Assembly (NCBI RefSeq): GCF_900473965.1
Contig: NZ_UCNJ01000025.1
Span: 248,001 to 312,000, forward strand
Direction: 5' to 3'
Length of the DNA: 64,000 bases
Origin: Synechococcus sp. UW179A
GTDB lineage: Bacteria; Cyanobacteriota; Cyanobacteriia; PCC-6307; Cyanobiaceae
Positions 8,159 to 17,453 of the stretch are shown here, piece by piece. The notes beneath the pieces were generated by a model. It did no database searches. It was given only the letters and a program-made list of their open reading frames with translations, and was not told the DNA's origin. Made by a program: the position numbers and the translations under genes. How positions within the stretch are numbered: the first letter of the stretch is position 1; the number at the start of each line of letters is the position of its first letter.

Positions 8159-8417
8159 CCTGGGAGTTGTTTCGTTCAAAACGTAGTGACTTTGAGCTGT
8201 TTTGGTCAAAAGCAATGCTGATTGGTATTGCAGCCGTGAAGTCATTCCTCCTGCGGGCATGTTGTCAGCCCCATCGCCTGTGGGTTGCAATGGCTGTTGG
8301 GCAACTTTGGCTTTTTGGCAACCGTGGCCGTTTGGCAATGGTGGCTTTTGGATGCTAAAAGCTGTTGCCTGTCAAAGGCTGTTGCAAAAAATGGTGGATG
8401 GCATCAGCTCGCTGATC

Positions 8418-8585
8418 TCAGAAAAGGGCAGGATCAATCTCAGCTTCAGGATTCAGTTTGAGAACCATCCATAGCAGCATCGCGACACAGGCTCTGTCAT
8501 CGGCTCCATAATCGTATTTCCAGTCGTTCACCATTGCGGTTAGCTCAAGCTGTGCGCTGGTGATGAATTCATCTGTCCATTCCAT
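8418..8585 (-). CDS. Hypothetical small protein
   Basis: This 55-residue acidic protein starts MEWTDEFITSAQLELTAMV. A good ribosome binding site (GGGGAG on the minus strand) sits a few bases before the ATG at 8585. The composition suggests a soluble helical protein. No family recognised. Confidence 0.65.
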   Translation of the reverse strand: MEWTDEFITSAQLELTAMVNDWKYDYGADDRACVAMLLWMVLKLNPEAEIDPALF

Positions 8586-9080
8586 GGTCACTCCCCTAGT
8601 GCTTGGGCCACGATCTCAGGTATTGGAGGAGTTATCCAACACGACTCTGTCAATTGCCATACATCTCTGCTCTGGCCAATCAGGCAAGCGTTTTACGGTC
8701 ATTGGTCCGTCGCGGTGCCTGTAAGCAAGCCACGGCTGCTTTCGCTGATCCTCCGTTTACATTTTCGCAGTAGGAAGCGTTACCGCACTGATTTAATCCA
8801 GCTCGTCCTGTCTTAGAGCGGATGAACTTCAGCAGAGAGGAGCGATCAAGGAGTAAGACTTGATGGATGAACGGTAGCTGCAGAACTGGAAGGCAACCGG
8901 ATTTGTCTGACTTGCCAGCACTGAGGAACAATGGTTGCCGGCAACTTCCGTCAGCAGCTGTTTCAGCAGGACGATCTCCTCAAGCATCCGCCACCCCATC
9001 TGGACACCTTCTCGGCAGAACCAGCCCGGATGGTGTCCGAACCAGGGGTAAGGCATCATGCACGCACTCACCCCAGTCCA
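8586..9080. other. Intergenic stretch without a supported gene
   Basis: A minus-strand frame of 83 codons (8680-8931) is open here, but its only start is a TTG with no ribosome site and the composition is ambiguous. The 3' part holds the leader of the outer-membrane-type gene at 9081; upstream in-frame codons there read as low-complexity and are not counted as coding. Confidence 0.45.
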
Positions 9081-10088
9081 ATGCTCCGTCGCCTTACCAT
9101 TGGATTGCTGATTTCTGCAACGGCCATCGCACCGTTTCCATTGAAGGCACAGGACGGCATGCCAGAGGATCTAGGCGATGCGATCAGCATCAACCTCAAG
9201 GATGTAGTCAAGTTCAATTGGGGTTTCCAAGGTGCATTGCAGGATGCTGGAGTAACCAATCGAATAGGTGCTGGTTTTTTCTATCCTTTCTCTATTAAGC
9301 CCAATAAAATGTGGTTTCTAGATAGTAGATTTGATCTAAACTTGGGCGATTATAATATAAATCCTGAATATCTTAGTTCCAGTATTAATGATGTGCAGGT
9401 TCAGGGAGTTTCAATATCAACATCAACTCGTATCGGATATAGATGGATTGATCGTCATTTGAATCGCGGCTTTGGTGTTTCGGCTGGATATGACAGTAGA
9501 CCTTTGATCGCTGGCTTTCCGATGGATGAATTCATCAAAGAAGCGACAGCTTTCCGTGGAGGACCGCAGACACAGTTTTTTCAACAGCTAGCACTAAGTG
9601 CAGTAACAGCAGGTGAAAAATCGAAAGTTTCAGCGTACGGCTTATTCCCAATTGGTGACTATGGAATTGGATCTAATAAGGTCGCGGCTATTTATGGCTT
9701 TTACGGAGCGTCACCACTCATGACGACTGGAATTGATCTCGAGTATGAGGTATTCCCATCAATCAAAGTTTTAACAGGCTTTTATTATCAATCGAATGAG
9801 TCAGAGCCGCCACTCTATGTTGATCCCGTTTCGGGATTTGGGTTTAAAGCACAACTGACAGGAGACATAAACGACTATTCCAGTATTTATGCCAGAATGA
9901 CACGCGACTTGAATTTCAAGACAAGGTATTCAGCAGGGTTTATTGTAAGATTCGCGAAAGAGACTGACCAAAATATAAAGAGTGGCCTTGCAGATTTTGC
10001 CAATTCTTCCCCTGATTATAGATATGTGAGAGTGAACTGCTCTGAAGCCAATCCAAGTCGTGCAGAAGATGAGCAGTGCGGCGATTAA
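9081..10088 (+). CDS. Predicted outer-membrane beta-barrel protein
   Basis: With the ATG at 9081 this is a 335-residue protein with a signal peptide (MLRRLTIGLLISATAIAPFPLKA, cleaved after AxA). The mature part is rich in alternating polar and hydrophobic strands with Gly, Tyr and Trp turns, for example WFLDSRFDLNLGDYN, RIGYRWIDRHLNRGFGVSAG and YSAGFIVRFAKE. That is typical of an outer-membrane barrel. A short tail with two Cys (RVNCSEA and DEQCGD) follows. The pattern recalls the barrels of inverse autotransporters, but no passenger domain follows, so that is only a suggestion. Confidence 0.65.
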   Translation: MLRRLTIGLLISATAIAPFPLKAQDGMPEDLGDAISINLKDVVKFNWGFQGALQDAGVTNRIGAGFFYPFSIKPNKMWFLDSRFDLNLGDYNINPEYLSSSINDVQVQGVSISTSTRIGYRWIDRHLNRGFGVSAGYDSRPLIAGFPMDEFIKEATAFRGGPQTQFFQQLALSAVTAGEKSKVSAYGLFPIGDYGIGSNKVAAIYGFYGASPLMTTGIDLEYEVFPSIKVLTGFYYQSNESEPPLYVDPVSGFGFKAQLTGDINDYSSIYARMTRDLNFKTRYSAGFIVRFAKETDQNIKSGLADFANSSPDYRYVRVNCSEANPSRAEDEQCGD

Positions 10089-10271
10089 TGATTACATATT
10101 TAAAAGTTACTCTTAACGCGGATAAATTGACTCACCATTCGATTTACACGATGTGTGCATCATCATCATCATTAATTCAGTGTAAGTCGTATTTATTATT
10201 GGTATAACCGCTATTGATTCATTGATTCATCTTTTGGAGTTCTGACTTGCTAATCTTAAAAAGATAATAAG

Positions 10272-10568
10272 CTAAAATAACCTATACTCTTCCATCTCTG
10301 TTTTGCCATTTTCTGGCAACTTTGGCTGTGTTGATAACGGCTGCTCGTGACCGGTGTTTCTCTCATCTTTTTCAGGATTTTTTTGCTGTGATGTTTGAGT
10401 ATTCAAGCTCTGCTCGTGATCGGCATCGCTCGCACCTTTTTCAGGAACTTCTTGCTGCGTTGTCGTTGGTATTGCCGTGGGAGGCTGCTTATCAAGGATC
10501 ACTCCGTTGAAATAAACTACTCCACCAATGATTAATAAAATCAAAGGTGGCCAGTATTCAAGCTTCAT
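10272..10568 (-). CDS. Small membrane-anchored protein ending in YRLF
   Basis: This 98-residue protein has one N-terminal hydrophobic span (WPPLILLIIGGVVYFNGVI) and then a hydrophilic, repetitive tail. The tail carries two related units (PEKGASDADHEQSLNTQ and PEKDERNTGHEQPLSTQ), followed by a partial third. It ends EEYRLF. Two other exported proteins in this minus-strand group end in YRLF or YSLF. The repeats suggest a flexible spacer between the membrane and the C-terminal tail. The function is unknown. Confidence 0.6.
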   Translation of the reverse strand: MKLEYWPPLILLIIGGVVYFNGVILDKQPPTAIPTTTQQEVPEKGASDADHEQSLNTQTSQQKNPEKDERNTGHEQPLSTQPKLPENGKTEMEEYRLF

Positions 10569-10827
10569 TGTGGCTTTTCTGCTTTTGCAGAAGGTTGATT
10601 GCGCTTGGGTAACGCTAGATTGCTTATTCTAAGGCAAATATCTTCCGCCATGTAAAGTAGCCTTCAAATGGCTTATTTCATTGTCTGATCTCAAATTTAG
10701 CAGTATATGGGATTTTCAGTTGCCGAAGATTCGTTTTTGTAGCTATATTTTTTAAGTGCAAGAGATCGCATAAGTAGTGTTTGAAATACCTTTGCTTAAA
10801 TTTAGCTGTTGCGATCTGATAACCTTC

Positions 10828-12669
10828 TTACATGTTATTGCACCAAGCGCCTTCTCTACTTTTTAAATATTCAGAGGTCCCTGTATAGCCTAGCGATGAT
10901 GCCTTTCTTAAGTCATTGCAGGCGCTTTTATTTTGTCCAAGTTTATGTTTTGCGCGACCACGTGTATCTAAGGTTGCACCATTATTTGGATTTAATGCAA
11001 GTGCTTTGTTGGCGTCCCTAAGAGCGCCTCGAAAATCTCCTTGTTTAAATTTAGACCATCCACGATTATTATAGGCAATTGCGTACTTTGGGTTAATTAG
11101 GATAGCCTTGCTTGCATCATCAATTGCTCCCTGATAATCTCCTGAATAGATCTTTGCAAAAGCACGGTTGCTGAAAGCAGCGGCATCCCTTCGATCAATC
11201 TCAATGGCCTTAGTGTAATCAGATATTGCCCCTTGATAATTACCTAGGCTTCGTTTTAAAATGCCACGATTGCTATAGGCACGACCAAGCTGTGGGTTAA
11301 TCTCTATTGCTTTGTTGTAATCTGCCATTGCACCTTGATAGTCTTTTAGGTCATACTTTGAAATGCCGCGGTTGCTGAAGGCATCTGCGTACTGCGAATT
11401 AATTGCTATTGCTCTATTGAAATCAGCAATTGCTTCCTTGTTATTACCTAATTCGGCTTTGGCATTGCCACGGTTATTGAAGGCAATGGGATATTTCGGA
11501 TTAATTGCTATTGCTTTGTTGTAATCAGCAATCGCTCCTTGATAATCTTCTAAATCATACTTGACAATACCCCGATTCATGTAGGCGGGCGCATACTTGG
11601 GATTCATTGCTATTGCTTTGTTGAAATCAGCAATTGCTCCTTGATAATCCTTGGACTTCTGCTTGGCATTGCCACGGTTGTTGTAGGAAACGGGTTTCTG
11701 CGGATTAATTTCAATTGATTTCGTGTAATCAGCAATTGCCTCTTGATATTTATTTAAGTCATATTTGGCATAAGCACGAAGAAAGTATCCCTCAAAACTT
11801 GGTCGTAATGCCAGTGCTTGGTTTGTTAGCTTAATTACTGTCTGCTCTCTTCCCTTTCTTGTCTGGGATGCTTTTGCTTGGGCCAGATAATCATCAACAC
11901 TAGTTGCAGCATTCTTGATAATCACCACAGGCTCGCCATTTGCAAAAAGCTTGTAGTAAGTAATTGGAATACCTTGATTGATCCCTGTTTTCGTAACCAA
12001 CTCTTTGTCACTGTATGCCTGCTCATCTCGCTCTCCCCTTCCATGCAGTCCTACCAAATCTCCATCAGAATTCAGCAGTACACCTCCACTCATTCCACTC
12101 TCCGTTTTGTTGTCATATAGCAATTGATATCCCTGGTCAATTCCGATCTCTGCATTGGCTACAACCTCTCCAGTTTCATAGCGAAGGTTTTGTGAGTTAT
12201 TAAAGGGAAAACCTGCCACATAAATGGGCTGACCATACTTTACTTTTTTGATATCCCCAACTTCAGCGACCTCATAACTGCTACCACTAGTGAATGACAG
12301 TACTGCCATATCAACCTCACCTAATCTTTGGATACTGCCTTGTTGTAATTGGTGCTGCTTTCCATCAGGTGTGTAGATTCCAACCTCTTCTCCAGGTCTA
12401 TTGCCACTCACCACATGCCATGCTGTCAGCACTGTGTAGCGATTGCCCTCTCGTTGAACGATCACACCTGAACCCTGGGTGCTTCCTTCTATGCGGACTG
12501 TGATTGCTGCTGCAATGCGTGCAACAGAAGCATACTGTGCAACTGCAGCACTCTGTTGAAGAACAGCTGCTGTTGTCGCTGTCGAAATACCAAGTGTTCC
12601 TACCAGAAGAGGTTGCCCGAACGGCAGCATCGATAGGGCTACCGCTAACGCAGAAACATTCCGGCTCAT
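10828..12669 (-). CDS. Exported trypsin-like serine protease with TPR repeats
   Basis: This 613-residue protein has a weak N-terminal export signal and then an S1/HtrA-like protease domain (about residues 48-240). The catalytic residues are visible: His85 in LTAWHVVSG, Asp120 in EVDMAVL and Ser194 in SGMSGGVLL. After a linker come about nine tetratricopeptide repeats of 34 residues (about 290-590), most with the cyanobacterial form RGxAKxxLxDYQGAIADYNKA. The TPRs probably dock partner or substrate proteins. It ends in AWCNNM rather than Y-x-L-F. It is on the same strand as the HExxH and COP23 genes, after a gap of about 200 bases, so it may be a separate transcript. Confidence 0.9.
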   Translation of the reverse strand: MSRNVSALAVALSMLPFGQPLLVGTLGISTATTAAVLQQSAAVAQYASVARIAAAITVRIEGSTQGSGVIVQREGNRYTVLTAWHVVSGNRPGEEVGIYTPDGKQHQLQQGSIQRLGEVDMAVLSFTSGSSYEVAEVGDIKKVKYGQPIYVAGFPFNNSQNLRYETGEVVANAEIGIDQGYQLLYDNKTESGMSGGVLLNSDGDLVGLHGRGERDEQAYSDKELVTKTGINQGIPITYYKLFANGEPVVIIKNAATSVDDYLAQAKASQTRKGREQTVIKLTNQALALRPSFEGYFLRAYAKYDLNKYQEAIADYTKSIEINPQKPVSYNNRGNAKQKSKDYQGAIADFNKAIAMNPKYAPAYMNRGIVKYDLEDYQGAIADYNKAIAINPKYPIAFNNRGNAKAELGNNKEAIADFNRAIAINSQYADAFSNRGISKYDLKDYQGAMADYNKAIEINPQLGRAYSNRGILKRSLGNYQGAISDYTKAIEIDRRDAAAFSNRAFAKIYSGDYQGAIDDASKAILINPKYAIAYNNRGWSKFKQGDFRGALRDANKALALNPNNGATLDTRGRAKHKLGQNKSACNDLRKASSLGYTGTSEYLKSREGAWCNNM

Positions 12670-12882
12670 CTTATAAACCCTGCTGAATAAATGATAGGAC
12701 CTCTATCCTATTTGACTGTCCAGGTACTGACTGTCCGTTTTCTCTTTACATATCGACGCGCTGATCTATCAGTTTAGATGATAAGCATATTAATAGAGCG
12801 TAAATTGCAATTGGGGATGGTTTGTCTTGGCTATTTTGGCCAGTCGGCAATGGTTTATTCAGTGGGCATGAGCAAAGTCTGA

Positions 12883-13638
12883 CTAAAATAATCTATAACT
12901 CTCGTATGACTGTGCTTGATTGAATTGATTCATTAACGCAATTAATGCTTGTTTAATGTCTGGGATATTGTTTGATTCAAGAGCCTGGGCAAGTTGTTTG
13001 AGTTCTTGCTGTGAAAGGTTGTCTTCTGCCCACGCAAGAAGTGCGTTCAAAGATTCTTTGCCTCCTACAATAGAAAGTATGCTTTCAGCTGATTCACCAC
13101 TAGACTGTGCTGTTGATTGTGAATTCTGATTCGTAGGCCTAGTACAATAATTCACAAATAAAGATATCACTTCTGAAGCTGGTCTCAGTTCCATATCAAA
13201 AGCTTCGAGCTCCATCATCTTGTCCCAGCCATTGTACTGCCGAAGAATCTGTGCATAATGAGGCGCCTGTTCTTTTAAGCCTCTAAGCATTCTTGGGTGA
13301 TACTCCGCCTTCCATAGCAAACCGCCATTGCAGGCCTGCATGACATGAGCACTTTCATGAGCCAACACTTCCCAAACAGCACTAATATCATTGAAATCAA
13401 TATTGTTTGAGCAAAAAACAAGCCGATCTCCACCTCCTCCTTCGGTGGGTGCTTGATAAAAACCCAGTGTATTTGAATCACAAGTAGTCTTTTCAACTTT
13501 TGTGCCAGTCTGTTGAACGTAAGTAATCAGCAGCTCAATATCTTTTGGTGAATCAGCATAGGCTGTCGGGGGAAAAGCCAATAAATTCGCTGATTGGATG
13601 AGAGCGACTGTGGTAATGAAACACTTCAGTTTAGTCAT
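12883..13638 (-). CDS. Exported HExxH metallopeptidase-like protein
   Basis: This 251-residue protein has a signal peptide (MTKLKCFITTVALIQSANLLAF) and a zinc-peptidase motif H94-E95-S-A-H98 in the stretch VLAHESAHVMQAC. Acidic residues 45-50 positions later (KMMELEAFDME) could supply the third ligand, as in gluzincin-type enzymes. It has four Cys in the mature domain, then a low-complexity Gln/Ser linker and a helical tail that ends SYESYRLF. The gene begins five bases after the COP23 gene stops, so the two are almost certainly co-transcribed. Substrate and family are not known from the sequence. Confidence 0.75.
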   Translation of the reverse strand: MTKLKCFITTVALIQSANLLAFPPTAYADSPKDIELLITYVQQTGTKVEKTTCDSNTLGFYQAPTEGGGGDRLVFCSNNIDFNDISAVWEVLAHESAHVMQACNGGLLWKAEYHPRMLRGLKEQAPHYAQILRQYNGWDKMMELEAFDMELRPASEVISLFVNYCTRPTNQNSQSTAQSSGESAESILSIVGGKESLNALLAWAEDNLSQQELKQLAQALESNNIPDIKQALIALMNQFNQAQSYESYRLF

Positions 13639-13643
13639 TTTAT

Positions 13644-14201
13644 TCAGAAGAGTGAGTATCCAGGCTTTGATGGTGTAGGCGCTGGAGACATTGGAAGTGG
13701 ATTCAATGCATCACCCATCTTTTGTTGAATTATTGAGTCAACGTTCACATAGAGTCGTGCTGTGGTTTCTTCAAGTGGCGCAGATCCGGGTTTTCTTTGA
13801 ATATTGAATAGCTTCTTCAAAGTGGAAGTGGCGTTTTGTCCTGGTTTAAGTGTGTAGAGCAAACCAGCACAGGCTCCACCATCTGAATTGGCAACACAAA
13901 TAACAGGCAGTCCATTCATTCGGCCAGTCGTAATGTAATCCAAGCTATTTGATGAGTGAAATTGTTGAAAACGCGCTGAGACTTCTTGGCACCGTCGCTC
14001 AGGCGTCCAGCCGGACCCAGAGAAGGTGGTACTTTTCCAATAAATAATTGGTACACTTTTGCCAGTTTTTGTTTTTACGACTGTTACCGGGATGCCTTGG
14101 TCGATCATGCAAGCGATAGATGATGCCAAAGCTGAACTCGCTTTTGCGTGATGGCCAGCCAAAGCAGTAAAGACAAATACCGCGGGTACCAGGTAAAACA
14201 C
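13644..14201 (-). CDS. COP23-domain exported protein
   Basis: This 185-residue protein starts with a signal peptide (GTG at 14201) and has the COP23 domain, named after a circadian-oscillating membrane protein of cyanobacteria. The matching features are CMIDQGIPVTVVKTKTG, IIYWKSTTFSGSGWTPERRC, YITTGRMNGLPVICVA and a Cys pair around GGACAGLLYTL. It continues with a Pro-rich tail and ends KPGYSLF. The role of COP23 proteins is unknown. Here it is directly upstream of the HExxH gene and in the same group as the trypsin-TPR protease, which suggests a common extracytoplasmic task. Confidence 0.85.
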   Translation of the reverse strand: MFYLVPAVFVFTALAGHHAKASSALASSIACMIDQGIPVTVVKTKTGKSVPIIYWKSTTFSGSGWTPERRCQEVSARFQQFHSSNSLDYITTGRMNGLPVICVANSDGGACAGLLYTLKPGQNATSTLKKLFNIQRKPGSAPLEETTARLYVNVDSIIQQKMGDALNPLPMSPAPTPSKPGYSLF

Positions 14202-14204
14202 TGC

Positions 14205-14387
14205 TTAGGACGCTTTAAGTTCTTCTACCCTACATGGAAACTTGATGATTATCATTTCGTCATTATGAAAATTCCTTTTGCTAGACCCCAGACTTGCAGC
14301 AAGTGTTTCAGCAACTGCTTGGAAAAGATTCTGTGATACCTGATCAGCTTTTTCTATGTTAGTGAAGAGACCATCCAAAAGCTTCAA
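14205..14387 (-). CDS. Possible small protein upstream of the COP23 gene
   Basis: This 60-codon frame starts MKLLDGLFTNIEKADQVSQN, is helical and has a hydrophobic C-terminal piece. Its stop lies three bases before the GTG of the COP23 gene, so it may be the first gene of that operon, or may just contain its leader. No family recognised. Confidence 0.4.
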   Translation of the reverse strand: MKLLDGLFTNIEKADQVSQNLFQAVAETLAASLGSSKRNFHNDEMIIIKFPCRVEELKAS

Positions 14388-14618
14388 ATCGGCTTTAACT
14401 GAGAGGGGTTTTTTGTATCGTTTACATTGTTTGTTCTAACCTCTGACACTGTCTTTTGAGATATCAGTGAGCTGGCCGTAGGCTTGAATTGATTCAATAG
14501 AGTTTCGAAGAATTCTGATGGTCTTGCCGTTGACTTGTCTAAGAGCTGAGCAGCCGTGCGTTCTTTCGCGACACGGATTTGATTGTCTCTTCTCAGTATG
14601 CTGGGATTTGTTTTCTAG

Positions 14619-14777
14619 ATGTCAGTGTCTCATAGATCTGATCAAGGGGAGGATTGTTTTGCTCTCCAGCAGTTTTTGATCGTGTTATCAGGAGATCTGA
14701 AGCTTGATGTTCATCAACTCGCTTGGTTTAAGGGGCTCATCGCTTCTATTGACACTTACGGCCGCTCTCAGTTCTGA
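14619..14777 (+). CDS. Hypothetical small protein
   Basis: This 52-residue protein starts MSVSHRSDQGEDCFALQQF. Hydrophobic and charged residues alternate regularly (FLIVLSGDLKLDVHQLAWF), as in a folded small domain. No ribosome binding site stands out, and no family recognised. Confidence 0.5.
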   Translation: MSVSHRSDQGEDCFALQQFLIVLSGDLKLDVHQLAWFKGLIASIDTYGRSQF

Positions 14778-14842
14778 AAGGTTTATTGTCCTATGGATGT
14801 GCAGGCCAAAGAAAGAAGATTGGTTGACAGTCCATTGATCGA

Positions 14843-15214
14843 TTAATCAGCAGCACAATTCATAGATTGCGAGAGGGGAAGATGCAGGCAGCTCGCAATA
14901 GAATTGTCTTGACAAGTCGAGTCGCCCAAGGCTGGATTGTTCAAATCTCTTTGCGGTGATTTACTACTGATGCTGTCCCGACCCTTGTCTGCTCTGCAGT
15001 AGCTCTGCAATCCGGCAGTCATCAGCGCCATTTGCAGGCGACTGGGACTTAGCAGGTGATGCGTGAGGTTGTCTGGATGACCCTCATCGAACTCGTTAAC
15101 ATCCATCTCTTGATCAAGTTCTGGTGAGCCGGTGAGTGACGTCACTCGGAATAAATAAGTCAGCGCACCGGCGCATGGCATCGACGCCAGCCGATCAATT
15201 GCATATTTTTCCAA
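14843..15214 (-). CDS. Possible hypothetical protein
   Basis: This 123-codon frame starts MEKYAIDRLASMPCAGALTY and has an acidic middle (MDVNEFDEGHPDNLTHHL). The last third is Ser/Cys-rich and unconvincing. It may be a degraded gene or a chance ORF. Confidence 0.3.
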   Translation of the reverse strand: MEKYAIDRLASMPCAGALTYLFRVTSLTGSPELDQEMDVNEFDEGHPDNLTHHLLSPSRLQMALMTAGLQSYCRADKGRDSISSKSPQRDLNNPALGDSTCQDNSIASCLHLPLSQSMNCAAD

Positions 15215-15479
15215 GCTTCCACTGCGTTTGCCGCAGCATGCGTCTCTGGCTTTGTGGGACCGGTGGATGGTGTCTCACCCAGCGCTATGAGCTCAGGATG
15301 ACCACTGGCCATGCCCTGTTGGGGTGTCGTTGCTGAACTCTCACCAGCAACTGTTCATCACCATTCAGCTGCCAGACTTCTCCTTCAAGTCTTGGTGGGG
15401 ATTCGTGAGTGGCGCGATAACGATTCGTCAGTTGTTGAGTCTGGTGGTTATCCGGTTGAATCCGGGGCCGAGGACGTCC

Positions 15480-15599
15480 TTAGGGGAGGTCGCCTTTGCG
15501 GTTAATCAGCAATCGGTCGGCTAAATCGAGCTTGTTCATCTCTTTGAGCAGCTGCGCGTAGACAATCTCTGGCCTTGGCCGATGCTTGGTTGATTCCAT
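15480..15599 (-). CDS. Hypothetical microprotein
   Basis: This 39-residue protein starts MESTKHRPRPEIVYAQLLKE and forms one amphipathic helix (LLKEMNKLDLADRLLINR). A TTGGAG ribosome binding site is about seven bases upstream of the ATG at 15599; the longer frame upstream is unlikely. The function is unknown. Confidence 0.55.
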   Translation of the reverse strand: MESTKHRPRPEIVYAQLLKEMNKLDLADRLLINRKGDLP

Positions 15600-16212
15600 T
15601 GGTTGCTCCAAGTGGGATCCAATCGGTCTACGCCCGCTCGCCCGTGCCTGGTAGTGGGTTAACCGTCCTCTAAGGTTCGGTTTTAGCACCCTTTGTGGAT
15701 TGGGCTTCTAGAACTCAATCTCTTTAACACGTATCTTGTCGATGTTTTGTCAATTACTGACTCGATCACTTGTGTTTTCCCATATCTTAAAATCTGTATT
15801 TGTAGACTTTGTGATGCAGGGAAAATTGGCTATGGATTTTCATTCATTTTGTTTGCTCTGACAGTTGGCTTATGGTTCTTTTATTTGATGGTTGAAGCCA
15901 GCGTTGTGGGATGAGCCAGGTCATACTTTTTGAAAGTAAAAGCATCGATGCACGCTGAGTCTTCCCACCTAGGCATCATCCAGCTTTTTCAGTGCGTTTC
16001 GCTCAAAGAGTTGTCTGGCCTTTTTTACAATTCGCCATTTTGGCGAATCCCTCAACTAGATCAGCACTCGATTCCATGCAGCTATGGGCTGATCATCGGT
16101 CGGTCGCATATTTCTGTCCCTATGAGGCAGAGTCTGTCCTTGGGAGCAGTTCGATCGACATAGAGTTGAATTGTGTATTGAGGCCTTGTCAATAGGCCCT
16201 GCATCGTCTTAT
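15600..16212. other. Gene-poor stretch
   Basis: A plus-strand frame (15693-15914) ends with a convincing hydrophobic span (FSFILFALTVGLWFFYLMV) but lacks a credible start, so a small membrane peptide may end at 15914. The rest (15915-16212) shows no frame I would call. Confidence 0.4.
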
Positions 16213-16476
16213 TCATTGGCGTTTTGGGTCTAGGGAAGGCCTTTCCTCAAGCTGGGGAGACTCGTCTTCAAATTGTCTCAAGGCTTTGAAAAGTGCATTG
16301 AAGTAGGGAAAAACCCAGATCACGATTCCGACAATCGTCCCCCAGGCTAGCCAGGTTCCTATTAGGGCTGTAAAGCCCATTCCAGGGTTTCCCTCGTAGA
16401 AATGATTGAGAGCTAAGGGCCAGCCAAAAGCTAGTAGAGCAATTTTAATCAGTGCACTTTTCTCTGATTTTTTCAT
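16213..16476 (-). CDS. TM2-like small membrane protein
   Basis: This 87-residue protein has two transmembrane segments (about residues 10-22 and 35-58). A TM2-type signature lies between and around them: ALLAFGWPLALNHFYEGNPGMGFTAL, which matches the family pattern of Gly, Pro and Phe-Tyr-x-Gly. The tail is charged (FEDESPQLEERPS). TM2 proteins are widespread and mostly uncharacterised. Confidence 0.75.
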   Translation of the reverse strand: MKKSEKSALIKIALLAFGWPLALNHFYEGNPGMGFTALIGTWLAWGTIVGIVIWVFPYFNALFKALRQFEDESPQLEERPSLDPKRQ

Positions 16477-16589
16477 TGAGTTTCAGCAGTTATCCATCTT
16501 TCTAGCAAGGTTAGATACTCAGAGCAGCTAGCTTGCCGTCTATGAGAACAAAGAGTTCTCTTTCTTTGCTGCCTTCAAAGGGCTTTCAG

Positions 16590-16721
16590 TCATGTTGTGC
16601 TTGGGGGATGGTAATAATTCCATAAGCTGCTGCCAAGGGCTATGTGCGCAGCAATTGCCAGTTTGAATAACAATTGGTTCGGAGAGTTTAGGCGTCCTCC
16701 GTTGACATGCAATTCTCGCAT
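16590..16721 (-). CDS. Possible microprotein
   Basis: This 43-codon frame starts MRELHVNGGRLNSPNQLLFK and has a short hydrophobic stretch (KLAIAAHIALGSSLW). No ribosome binding site; low support. Confidence 0.3.
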   Translation of the reverse strand: MRELHVNGGRLNSPNQLLFKLAIAAHIALGSSLWNYYHPPSTT

Positions 16722-16778
16722 GATCGTTATCTTTAGTTAGATATGGACTGCTTGGTTTGTACTCTGATCATCTTTGCC

Positions 16779-16988
16779 CTAGAGATTAAACATTTTCCTG
16801 CAGTCTCGTAAGGTGATGATGCATTGCACATTTTTTGACTGTGTGTCATAAACTCGATATGTTTTGCCTGTGGCCATGCACTTTGTGCGAGCACTGACAA
16901 ATGCCTTAAATTCTGTCTTGTATTGGATCTCTGGAACCCACACCTCTTTTTCGGAAGAAGCTTCCTTTAAGCGCTCGATGGTATACAT
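16779..16988 (-). CDS. Hypothetical small protein
   Basis: This 69-residue protein starts MYTIERLKEASSEKEVWVPE. Three Cys (TKCMATG, VQCIITL, RDCRKMF) and a beta-rich composition suggest a compact fold. No family recognised. Confidence 0.55.
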   Translation of the reverse strand: MYTIERLKEASSEKEVWVPEIQYKTEFKAFVSARTKCMATGKTYRVYDTQSKNVQCIITLRDCRKMFNL

Positions 16989-17453
16989 GAAATGATCGCT
17001 AGACCTTCATCTTTGCCACTAACGACGCAAATAGGTGAAATTCACAGCTTCTTGTTGGGATCATGGACCCAACCCGTCATGGACTCAGAGCAAACTCTTT
17101 GAGAGATGGAATCATAAGTTGGATGCGCTGTGGCTGTGATTGGTATGCCTTTGGATACCTTCTCAATACACACCACAAGCCTGTTAGATCGCCAATCCTG
17201 TACACCATCAAGCATGCATCATGCTTCTCGGCAGTCTTTGAAGCGATCCTTGTTTTGAACCGTCGTCTGACCTTCCGACGTTCGTGGCTGAAGCCCCATG
17301 TCAGAAGCAGTTCGAGGCAAATGATGGTTTGGTCGACTCATTCACTCTGGTGGGTTTTTTGTTGGCTGCTTTGGCTACTCGTTCCCAGAGGAGGAACCCC
17401 CTGAACTTTCAGAGGGTAACTTCTCCTTGTGACGTCCTTCCAATCCGCTCTCA
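16989..17453. other. Stretch without a supported gene
   Basis: Two overlapping plus-strand frames (from 17063 and 17284) are open, but they are Trp/Cys/Arg-rich and the second runs into a better supported minus-strand gene. A short GTG-started piece at 17284 (MAEAPCQKQFEANDG) has fair composition and may be a remnant. Confidence 0.35.

Noticed and set aside
8680-8931. Minus-strand ORF of 83 codons with a Cys-containing C-terminus
   Set aside because: Only a TTG start, no ribosome site, and no recognisable family; left uncalled.
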